Source: Alphaproteobacteria bacterium (GTDB lineage Bacteria; Pseudomonadota; Alphaproteobacteria; UBA11073). From it: DNA of 38,184 nt. The stretch covers positions 1 to 38,184 of the forward strand of contig JABDAM010000013.1 in the NCBI GenBank assembly GCA_013289145.1. The letters run 5' to 3'. The position numbers and the translations under genes are program-made. Below the pieces are notes generated by a model that saw only the letters and a program-made list of their open reading frames with translations, did no database searches and had not been told where the DNA came from. Every line of letters begins with the position of its first letter. The first letter of the stretch is position 1. Shown here one piece after another: positions 32,115 through 38,184 of this stretch.

Positions 32115-32345
32115 TTACGGCCCTGTATCGAACTTATCCTTTTTAAGCTTTTTTGCCAAAGGCAGGCCCGCCTGCTTACGCGCGCGCGGCGGCAGAATAT
32201 GGTGCTCCCGCAACATTTTATAAATTGTATCGGGCGCAATTTTGGTGCCGGAACGCTTTAAATCCAGGCAAATTTCCTGAATACTTTGCCCCTGGTTAAT
32301 GCGCCGCTGAATATCTTTGATATTATAGGGGCTGCTGCCTAGCAT
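32115..32345 (-). CDS. Small HTH-like protein, 76 aa
   Basis: A small basic protein whose first 55 residues (YNIKDIQRRINQGQSIQEICLDLKRSGTKIAPDTIYKMLREHHIL) read as a helix-turn-helix of the resolvase/transposase-like or MerR-like sort; the end is Lys-rich (PLAKKLKKDKFDTGP). The family is not certain. Its ATG overlaps the yceD stop as TAATG, so it is translationally coupled and likely real. It lies about 93 bp upstream of rpmF, between two genes that are normally adjacent. A DNA- or RNA-binding role, perhaps in controlling this ribosomal/lipid operon, is inference. Confidence 0.78.
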   Translation of the reverse strand: MLGSSPYNIKDIQRRINQGQSIQEICLDLKRSGTKIAPDTIYKMLREHHILPPRARKQAGLPLAKKLKKDKFDTGP

Positions 32346-33133
32346 TAGACCTTGTTTTGCAATCTTCTTAAATACTGGAAAAACAGGCTTTCCCGGGGTT
32401 CCGGTTCAGCGGGCTCGGAGCTCGATTCGGGCGGATTTGCTGCGGTTTCGTCATCAAATGGAGAGTCCGTCGGCATTTCCGGCGGCGAAAAATATAAAAT
32501 TTCAGCCGTGGGTAATTGCGGTTCGAGGCTTTTGATATCTTCAGGCAAAGCGGCGAATTCGACGACCGTCAGGCTTTGCAGCGGTATTTCAGCCTGAATT
32601 TCATTGCCATTTATATGACCGTTCAATTCACGCGCCGCAGCGGTCAGATCATCGGCCAATTCCGTCAGGGTTTCCACCCCTGCCCGGCGCGCCCATGGAT
32701 CAATCGCCAGGCCAAAATACTGCGCGGCGATTTCGCCCAGGTCGATAAAATCATCCGTCAGAACTTCGGGTTGATCCAAATCAAACTCAGACACCTTTTC
32801 CCAGGCGGATAGCGTATATTCGGTTTGAAACTCTTCCTCCATCGTCATGGCCATGGGGGCCTGAGTGGCGGAACACAATTGGCCATAGGCGGCGGAAATG
32901 CGGCCTTCCACGCGTATCATCTGCCCACTGCGCGCGCGGCGGTAAATAATTTCAGCGGATAAGCTATGCACATAGGGCAGATCAAAGCGCGCGGCCAAAG
33001 ACGCGCATTCGCGCGCGTTCGCATCAAGCACAACGGTTGAAGCGGTATTGGTGATTTCATCCAGGCGCGCAACATGCGACAGTTCAGCCGCCGCCGGCAC
33101 CGCATCCGGATATTCTATCGCAGACGTTTGCAT
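32345..33133 (-). CDS. yceD: YceD/DUF177 family protein
   Basis: A family always found upstream of rpmF and implicated in 23S rRNA or ribosome biogenesis. The 262-residue protein shows the conserved YGQLCSATQAPM segment, which holds the single Cys, and FIDLGEIAAQYFGLAIDPWAR. It is much longer than typical members (about 170-190) because of a C-terminal Pro/Glu/Ser-rich tail (about 205-262) ending in a basic helix (FFQYLRRLQNKV). A Gly-rich ribosome site (GGGGGG) lies close before the ATG. It starts the operon and is divergent from bamE. Confidence 0.9.
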   Translation of the reverse strand: MQTSAIEYPDAVPAAAELSHVARLDEITNTASTVVLDANARECASLAARFDLPYVHSLSAEIIYRRARSGQMIRVEGRISAAYGQLCSATQAPMAMTMEEEFQTEYTLSAWEKVSEFDLDQPEVLTDDFIDLGEIAAQYFGLAIDPWARRAGVETLTELADDLTAAARELNGHINGNEIQAEIPLQSLTVVEFAALPEDIKSLEPQLPTAEILYFSPPEMPTDSPFDDETAANPPESSSEPAEPEPRESLFFQYLRRLQNKV

Positions 33134-33196
33134 TGCCCCCCTGCTAATGCGCGAAAATCGGAGATTGCCCCGATTCGCCCCATAGCTCCAAGAAAA

Positions 33197-33225
33197 GAAT
33201 TACAATGTATACGTGTGCAGTTCAA
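33197..33225 (-). promoter_or_regulatory. yceD-HTH-rpmF operon promoter
   Basis: Minus strand TTGAAC (33225-33220), 17-nt spacer, TAATTC (33202-33197), about 64 nt ahead of the yceD ATG. It lies back to back with the bamE promoter. Confidence 0.5.
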
Positions 33226-33229
33226 TCTC

Positions 33230-33258
33230 TTGATTTATGACGATGCCATGGATAACTT
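33230..33258 (+). promoter_or_regulatory. bamE promoter, predicted leaderless start
   Basis: TTGATT (33230-33235), 17-nt spacer, TAACTT (33253-33258), then six bases and ATG 33265. No Shine-Dalgarno site is present. Confidence 0.5.
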
Positions 33259-33264
33259 CAGCGG

Positions 33265-33714
33265 ATGATGAAACTCCCCAGATATTTTTGCATGCTGTTG
33301 ATTGCGCTGACCGCCTGCACGCCCATTCAGGCGCAGCGCGGGCAAGTGGTGACGGACGATCAATTATCGCATTTGGTTGTCGGCACGACGGCGAAGCCGG
33401 AAATCACGGCAGCCATCGGCACGCCGACGATGGTGGATTCGTTTGATGATAAAATCTGGTATTATGTGGGTGAAGATACCAAACAAATCGGCATCCATCC
33501 GCCGATTGTCGTCGACCGCCGCGTGGTGGCCTTGAATTTTGATGATAATGGCACCCTGACGGATAAAAAGGTGCTCAGTAAAGATGACGGCCAGAAAATC
33601 GCCATGGCGCCGGGCGTAACGCGAGTCATTGGCAATGAGCCCACGGTGGTGCAACAGTTGATCGGGAACGTGGGCCGTTTTTCAGGCGACGACACGGGTT
33701 CCGGCAAGAAATAA
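33265..33714 (+). CDS. bamE: Outer membrane assembly lipoprotein BamE (SmpA/OmlA)
   Basis: A small lipoprotein of the BAM complex that inserts beta-barrels into the outer membrane. The 149-residue protein has a signal peptide with lipobox LTAC (Cys18), then the SmpA/OmlA fold: VVGTTAKPEITAAIGTPTMVDSFDDKIWYYVGE and VALNFDDNGTLTDKKVLS. The divergent bamE/yceD arrangement is typical of alphaproteobacteria. ATG 33268 is an alternative start one codon on. Confidence 0.93.
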   Translation: MMKLPRYFCMLLIALTACTPIQAQRGQVVTDDQLSHLVVGTTAKPEITAAIGTPTMVDSFDDKIWYYVGEDTKQIGIHPPIVVDRRVVALNFDDNGTLTDKKVLSKDDGQKIAMAPGVTRVIGNEPTVVQQLIGNVGRFSGDDTGSGKK

Positions 33715-33755
33715 GACTCGCATCGCGGGCGGAAATTTTATATGAATGGCGGTGC

Positions 33756-33829
33756 GCGGGTGTAGCTTAATGGTAAAGCTCCAGCCTTCCAAGCTGATCA
33801 TGAGGGTTCGATTCCCTTCACCCGCTCCA
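33756..33829 (+). tRNA. tRNA-Gly (anticodon TCC)
   Basis: A 74-nt cloverleaf with encoded CCA. The acceptor arm GCGGGTG pairs fully with CACCCGC; the D arm is AGCTTAATGGTAAAGCT; the anticodon loop CTTCCAA gives TCC at 33788-33790; the T arm is AGGG-TTCGATT-CCCT. The closing anticodon-stem pair (33781 C with A) is mismatched. Confidence 0.96.
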
Positions 33830-33936
33830 GTCTATGCAAGCGCAGCGCCCCGTAGACTGTCCGGCATAGTTCGCGAAGCGGACGAAGACGGGCTGGTGAC
33901 GCGCTTGCTTCGCCTGGCACGGCCAGAGGATTTTAT
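33830..33936 (+). other. Structured non-coding spacer after tRNA-Gly
   Basis: The 107-bp gap holds several inverted repeats: CAGTCTA/TAGACTG (33828-33834 and 33853-33859), GCAAGCGC/GCGCTTGC (33836-33843 and 33901-33908) and GCGAAGC/GCTTCGC (33873-33879 and 33907-33913). The last two compete. A ribosome site AGAGGA precedes asnB. No T run follows any stem. Confidence 0.5.
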
Positions 33937-35874
33937 ATGTGCGGCATTGCCGGTTATCTTTCCTTGCACAAAGACCGCCGCGAAGGCGAATTAAAAACTA
34001 TCATCATGAATATGTCTGCCTGCCTGGCGCATCGGGGGCCGGATAGCGACGGTTTTTGGACGATGCCGGAATTGGGGCTGGCCTTCGCGCATCGGCGTTT
34101 GGCGATTATTGATGTTTCGCCCGCGGGCGCGCAGCCGATGCATAGCGCGGATGGTCAAGCGGTTTTAACTCTAAATGGTGAAATTTATAATTTCATGGCC
34201 TTGCGCGCTGAATTGGAACGCGCGGGCGCGGCGCCTGCATGGCGCGGCCATTCGGATACGGAGGTTGTGTTGGCGGCGCTGCGGCATTGGGGCGTGGCGG
34301 CGACCTTGCCGAAATTGAACGGCATGTTCGCTTTTGCCTATGCGGATATGGCGCGGCGGAAATTGTATCTGGCGCGCGACCGATTTGGTGAAAAACCGCT
34401 TTATATTTACCGCGACGGCAATAGCCTGGCTTTCGCGTCCGAATTAAAACCGTTTCGCACCTTGCCAGGTTTTGACGCCGCCATTAACCGCGCGGCGGTG
34501 GCGGAATATATGGCCTATTCCTATGTGCCGGAACCGCGAAGCATTTATGAGCGCGTTGAAAAACTTCCCGTTGCATCCTGTATGGAAATCGACCTGGCGG
34601 GCGGCGCTGCGCCGGTGGTGACGCAATATTGGTCAGCGCTGACAGCGGCACGAAATGCGCGCGCGAATTTGATCACCGATGAACAATCCGCCGCCGCGCG
34701 ATTGGATGAATTACTGCGTCAGTCCATCCAGCTGCGCATGATGTCTGATGTGCCGCTGGGCGCGTTTTTGTCTGGCGGCATCGATTCATCCACCGTCGTC
34801 GCGTTGATGCAGGCGCAGAGCATGCGGCCGGTGAAAACCTACGCCATCGGTTTTGCCGAAGCGAATTTTAATGAAGCGCCGCACGCACGCGCCGTCGCGC
34901 AGCATCTGGGCACGGAACATACCGAATATGTCGTTACGTCCGCCGAGGCCATGGCAGTCATTCCGCAATTACCGCAGATTTACGATGAACCCTTTGCCGA
35001 CAGCAGCCAAATTCCGACTTATCTGGTTTCAAAATTGGCGCGGCGTGATGTGACGGTTTCGTTGTCCGGCGACGCGGGAGATGAATTATTCGGCGGTTAT
35101 AACCGCTATTTCATCGGCCCGAAATTGTGGCGCTGGCTATCGCGCCTCCCTGCCCCGTTGCGTGCTGCGGCTGCACGGATGATGACGGCGGTGCCGCCGC
35201 ATCGTTATGATCAATTGAAAAATATTCTGCCGCCGTTCAAACACATGAAAGCGGTTGGCGATAAAGTTCACAAGCTCGCCGGGCTGCTGGATGCGGCGGA
35301 TGAGCATATTTTATATCACCGCATGCATACCTTTTGGCCGCTGCACAGCATCGTCAATCATTCCGGCGGCGATCACAAAGCGATTGATGATGTGGGCGGC
35401 ATGACTGATGATATGATGCTGCATGACACGATCAATTATTTGCCCAATGATATTCTGGTGAAACTCGACCGCGCCAGTATGGCGGTGAGTTTGGAATCGC
35501 GCGTGCCTTTGCTGGATCCTGAACTGTTCAGCTTTGCCTGGTCGCTGGCACCTGATCTGAAAATCCGTAACGGCCAAGGCAAATATCTGCTCCGCCAAGT
35601 TTTACACAAATATGTGCCGGAAGATTTAATCGACCGTCCCAAAATGGGTTTTGGCGTGCCGATTGGTGACTGGCTGCGCGGGCCATTGCGTGATTGGGCC
35701 GAGGATTTACTAAATCCGTCCGCGCTGTCGCAAGACAATTTATTGTCCCCCACACCGATCACGCAAAAATGGCAGGAACATTTATCGGGCCGCCGGAATT
35801 GGCAAACGTATCTGTGGCCTGTGTTAATGCTCCAAGCCTGGCGTCAGGCGCAGGACGTCACACCACCTGCTTGA
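33937..35874 (+). CDS. asnB: Asparagine synthase (glutamine-hydrolysing)
   Basis: Makes asparagine from aspartate using glutamine-derived ammonia and ATP. The 645-residue protein has Cys2 at the N-terminus for glutamine hydrolysis, glutaminase motifs HRGPDSDGFW, RRLAIIDVSPAGAQPM and NGEIYN, and ARDRFGEKPLY. The synthetase domain has the ATP-pyrophosphatase loop SGGIDSS (279-285), DEPFADSSQIP and SLSGDAGDELFGGYNRY. It resembles the long AsnB group often found in polysaccharide loci, but no such locus is here. AGAGGATTTTATATG supplies a ribosome site. The last 17 bp overlap the convergent CHMI-like gene. Confidence 0.95.
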   Translation: MCGIAGYLSLHKDRREGELKTIIMNMSACLAHRGPDSDGFWTMPELGLAFAHRRLAIIDVSPAGAQPMHSADGQAVLTLNGEIYNFMALRAELERAGAAPAWRGHSDTEVVLAALRHWGVAATLPKLNGMFAFAYADMARRKLYLARDRFGEKPLYIYRDGNSLAFASELKPFRTLPGFDAAINRAAVAEYMAYSYVPEPRSIYERVEKLPVASCMEIDLAGGAAPVVTQYWSALTAARNARANLITDEQSAAARLDELLRQSIQLRMMSDVPLGAFLSGGIDSSTVVALMQAQSMRPVKTYAIGFAEANFNEAPHARAVAQHLGTEHTEYVVTSAEAMAVIPQLPQIYDEPFADSSQIPTYLVSKLARRDVTVSLSGDAGDELFGGYNRYFIGPKLWRWLSRLPAPLRAAAARMMTAVPPHRYDQLKNILPPFKHMKAVGDKVHKLAGLLDAADEHILYHRMHTFWPLHSIVNHSGGDHKAIDDVGGMTDDMMLHDTINYLPNDILVKLDRASMAVSLESRVPLLDPELFSFAWSLAPDLKIRNGQGKYLLRQVLHKYVPEDLIDRPKMGFGVPIGDWLRGPLRDWAEDLLNPSALSQDNLLSPTPITQKWQEHLSGRRNWQTYLWPVLMLQAWRQAQDVTPPA

Positions 35875-36220
35875 AATAAGTTTCACGCTCCATCTCGCGC
35901 ACTTCCAGACTGTAATTAATTTTATCGCCGTGGGTGATCGGCTCAAAAGCCGCAACTAAAATTTTCAACAACACTTCTCCCATTTGCTGGCGCAACGCTA
36001 TATCGCGCCCGGTTAAAACATCCAAACGCAAATGGACAAAATTATTCGCGCCCGCGCCGTCGCTGACGCGGTAGACATTATGCGTGATAATCCGGCTTTT
36101 GATGGCGGTCATATCCACGCTGGGTTGCGCGGCCAGGATTTCATGCAGGTCTTTTAAAACTTCCTCTGCCGCGCGGGTCAGCTTGACGTTGCTGCTATGT
36201 TCGATGGTGATGTGCGGCAT
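35858..36220 (-). CDS. 5-carboxymethyl-2-hydroxymuconate isomerase (CHMI)-like tautomerase
   Basis: A small trimeric tautomerase-superfamily protein of 120 residues. It has the N-terminal Pro2 that acts as general base in the family (MPHITIEHS), and the NNFVHLRLDVLTGRD and INYSLEVREM strands of the CHMI (HpaF) branch. Homologues isomerise a homoprotocatechuate-pathway intermediate, but no other hpa gene is nearby, so the real substrate is uncertain. Its 3' end overlaps asnB on the other strand by 17 bp. Confidence 0.85.
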   Translation of the reverse strand: MPHITIEHSSNVKLTRAAEEVLKDLHEILAAQPSVDMTAIKSRIITHNVYRVSDGAGANNFVHLRLDVLTGRDIALRQQMGEVLLKILVAAFEPITHGDKINYSLEVREMERETYFKQVV

Positions 36221-36298
36221 GGCTGACTCCTACGGTTTTTGCTTTATTTCACAGTTAAATAAGCTTATAAAAGCTCAAGTAAACCCCCGGCAGGTATA

Positions 36299-37327
36299 AT
36301 GTCTAAATTTTCACGCATTCAATTCGTCTTGTTTGGAATCTTTTTGCTCTTGGCGCTTCCGGCGCGCGCGCAGAATTACAGTGATGGCGGCTGGACAGGC
36401 TGGCAGCAGCCGGAGAGCGCACCAGCCGGTGATTACATCACGAACGTCCCATCCGCGCGCTATCTGAACAATGAATTTGGCATGCGCTATTGGTTCACGA
36501 CAGGCAGCCTCAGCTACAACGTCAGCAAGCCGAAAATTTCTAGCCTCGATTATAAAGAAGACAATAGCCAATCTGAAGAAGTCTATTTCCGCATGGCCAG
36601 CCGTAACGAGCGTTATTTGATCAAAGGTTATTTGGGCATCGGCAATACGGCGAACGGCAACCTGGACGATTCCGATTATGAAAATGGCAGAAAAATTTCC
36701 GATACGAATTCCGATCTAGGCGATGGCCGCTTGCAGCATGTTTATCTGGATTTGGGATATAAATTAAATTCGCTCAGCACGTCGGAATCGACGACCAGCG
36801 CGATTGTCGGCGCGGGCTATTTTCAAGATGTGATGAACGCGCGCGGCCTGACGTGCAAACAGGCAAGTTCAGGTTCGCTGGCTGGAATTTGCAATAGCGC
36901 GGGAGAAAACCTGCTTTCGGATAATATCAAAGTAATACAAAATGACGCGCGTTTCACCGCTTTGCGTGTCGGTTTAGAAAACAACTGGTCACCGTCACAG
37001 CGCGTAACGTGGCGGAATGAAATCGCGCTTGTGCCCTTTGCGCAATTCCGTGATAACGACAATCATTATTTGCGCTCTGATCTGGGCACCAATGGGCCGA
37101 ATTTCCGCGACAATGGGATGGCAGTCGGCACACAATTGGAAACGGTGTTTGAATATCGCTTTGCCCCTGCATGGAGCTTGGATTTCGGCGGGCGTTACTG
37201 GATATTTTGGGCGCCGCAAACTTCGACCAAAGTTGGTAATACGCCCTTTGTCCTAGGCAAGGAAAATTCATACGATTGGCTATACCAACGCCTGGGCGGT
37301 TATGTCGGCCTAGCGTATCATTTTTAG
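36299..37327 (+). CDS. Predicted outer-membrane beta-barrel protein
   Basis: A 342-residue exported protein with a signal peptide (IQFVLFGIFLLLALPARAQ), many alternating amphipathic strands rich in aromatics and a C-terminal Phe (GLAYHF), the pattern of BAM substrates. Strand-like stretches include FGMRYWFTTGSLSYNV, YLIKGYLGIG, HVYLDLGYKL, LEFDFGGRYWIFW-like and LGGYVGLAYHF. Two cysteines (TCKQASSGSLAGIC) could form a loop disulfide. Its size and barrel layout recall omptin- or porin-like folds, but I cannot name the family. AGG lies 5 nt before the ATG. Convergent with recJ. Confidence 0.8.
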   Translation: MSKFSRIQFVLFGIFLLLALPARAQNYSDGGWTGWQQPESAPAGDYITNVPSARYLNNEFGMRYWFTTGSLSYNVSKPKISSLDYKEDNSQSEEVYFRMASRNERYLIKGYLGIGNTANGNLDDSDYENGRKISDTNSDLGDGRLQHVYLDLGYKLNSLSTSESTTSAIVGAGYFQDVMNARGLTCKQASSGSLAGICNSAGENLLSDNIKVIQNDARFTALRVGLENNWSPSQRVTWRNEIALVPFAQFRDNDNHYLRSDLGTNGPNFRDNGMAVGTQLETVFEYRFAPAWSLDFGGRYWIFWAPQTSTKVGNTPFVLGKENSYDWLYQRLGGYVGLAYHF

Positions 37328-38184
37328 GATGGTAATGCGGCATCCTCAATCGTGAAATCTACCTGTTCTCGGCCTTGCCAGCGGTTGATGCGGATGCGGC
37401 CGATGACGTTTACCGGTTGCGCGGGCGCGTTCAGTAAAAATTTTCCCAACGCATCGTCAGCAACGCGAAACGCCGCCGCGCGCAGCGAACCGCCTGTGGT
37501 TGAAGACAGGTAACAGCGCACATGGCCCGTGCCGAAAACTTCGGCGCGTTGAATTAAAATATCTTGGAGCATTAAAATCGGTTCCGGATTGCCCGCGCCG
37601 AATGGCCCAACCTGTTCCAGCCATTGCGCAAGTTCTAGATTCACGCCGCGCAAGGAAACCACCGTATCAATTTTAATCGCGGATAATTCCGCAGGCTTTT
37701 CGAGTAATTGCTGAGCGATGCGCGATTGTAAAAATTCTTCCAGTGCCGCCGCGTTTTCCGCGCGTCCTGTCATACCCGCCGCCATGGGGTGCCCGCCGCC
37801 TGATGTCAGTAACCCCGTCTGCCGCGCCGCCAGAATGGCCGCGCCCAAATCGATACCCGGCACTGAACGCCCGGAGCCTTTTAAAAATCCCGTATCGTCT
37901 TTGGTGCAAATTAAAATCGGCTTGTTTAATTTTTCTTTAAGGCGCGATGCGACAATTCCGATCACGCCCTGGTGCCAGCCGTGGCCGACGATCATCACCA
38001 GCGGCTTGTCATCTTCCGTGCGCGCGGCGAGCATGCCGGCGGCTTCTTCAAAGGCCTGGCGTTCGAGTTCTTTGCGGTCTTCGTTTAATTGGCAAAGCTG
38101 ATGCGCGATCGTGCGCGCAGCATTCGCATCATCGGTAACTAACAATTCTGCACCGAGTACGCCGCGCCCAATACGGCCTGAGGC
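37324..38184 (-). CDS. recJ: Single-stranded-DNA exonuclease RecJ, C-terminal part (cut by window edge)
   Basis: RecJ degrades single-stranded DNA 5'-3' in recombination and mismatch repair. The visible 286 residues are the C-terminal part: SGRIGRGVLGAELLVTDD at the window edge, the DHHA1 region with VGHGWHQGVIGIVASRLKEKLNKP and SGGGHPMAAGMT, and an OB-fold end (VNVIGRIRINRWQGREQVDFTIEDA). The catalytic DHH half lies beyond 38184. The stop overlaps the convergent barrel gene by 4 bp. Confidence 0.94.
   Translation of the reverse strand, partial: ASGRIGRGVLGAELLVTDDANAARTIAHQLCQLNEDRKELERQAFEEAAGMLAARTEDDKPLVMIVGHGWHQGVIGIVASRLKEKLNKPILICTKDDTGFLKGSGRSVPGIDLGAAILAARQTGLLTSGGGHPMAAGMTGRAENAAALEEFLQSRIAQQLLEKPAELSAIKIDTVVSLRGVNLELAQWLEQVGPFGAGNPEPILMLQDILIQRAEVFGTGHVRCYLSSTTGGSLRAAAFRVADDALGKFLLNAPAQPVNVIGRIRINRWQGREQVDFTIEDAALPS

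Noticed and set aside
33756-33994. Plus-strand frame running through tRNA-Gly into asnB
   Set aside because: It covers a perfect tRNA cloverleaf and the spacer; asnB has Cys2 and its own ribosome site at 33937.

Overview
The window looks like chromosomal DNA from a free-living-type alphaproteobacterium of moderately high GC. Core operons follow alphaproteobacterial order: lptF-lptG-surA-rsmA near gmk and pepA-holC; dacA/tmk/holB/metG/tatD/MBL hydrolase; yceD-rpmF-plsX-fabH-ihfA-merR with bamE divergent. A Micavibrio-like or other deep alphaproteobacterial lineage would fit, but that placement is inference. There is no CRISPR array, prophage, insertion sequence or rRNA.

Layout. 1-3620: start of recQ (minus, cut by the window edge), tRNA-Pro(GGG) and a bifunctional putA (minus). 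3701-8947: an ORFan and gmk on plus face the minus operon lptF-lptG-surA-rsmA. 9051-13398: gabD, pepA and holC (plus) with two small unknown genes. 13656-16496: a 363-residue ORFan, a repeat-bearing lipoprotein and a PAP2 phosphatase. 16499-24193: a long minus block of MBL hydrolase, tatD, a small membrane protein, metG, holB, ORFan, tmk, ORFan and dacA. 24306-26624: a damaged small ORF, then rlpA and mltB. 26733-27829: ankyrin protein and histidine phosphatase. 27833-33133: minus block merR, ihfA, fabH, a frameshifted ORF, plsX, a two-helix membrane protein, rpmF, a small HTH-like protein and yceD. 33265-38184: bamE, tRNA-Gly(TCC), asnB, a CHMI-like tautomerase, an outer-membrane barrel and the 3' part of recJ.

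Much of the content serves the envelope: LPS export (lptFG), outer-membrane protein assembly (surA, bamE), peptidoglycan trimming and septal splitting (dacA, rlpA, mltB) and phospholipid/fatty-acid initiation (plsX, fabH). The rest is replication, repair and translation (holB, holC, recQ, recJ, gmk, tmk, metG, rpmF, ihfA, rsmA) plus catabolism of proline and probably GABA (putA, gabD).

Three points stand out. First, promoters of six core genes (putA, lptF, gabD, holB, plsX, bamE) place the -10 hexamer 6-8 nt before the ATG, so leaderless mRNAs are predicted. Second, single ORFans, several with their own Shine-Dalgarno site and visibly lower GC, interrupt otherwise conserved operons. Third, there are several sharp palindromes, including a 16-bp parS/Noc-site hybrid and a perfect 17-bp inverted repeat. 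No complete new multi-gene system is evident; the best leads are these regulatory signals and the operon rearrangements.
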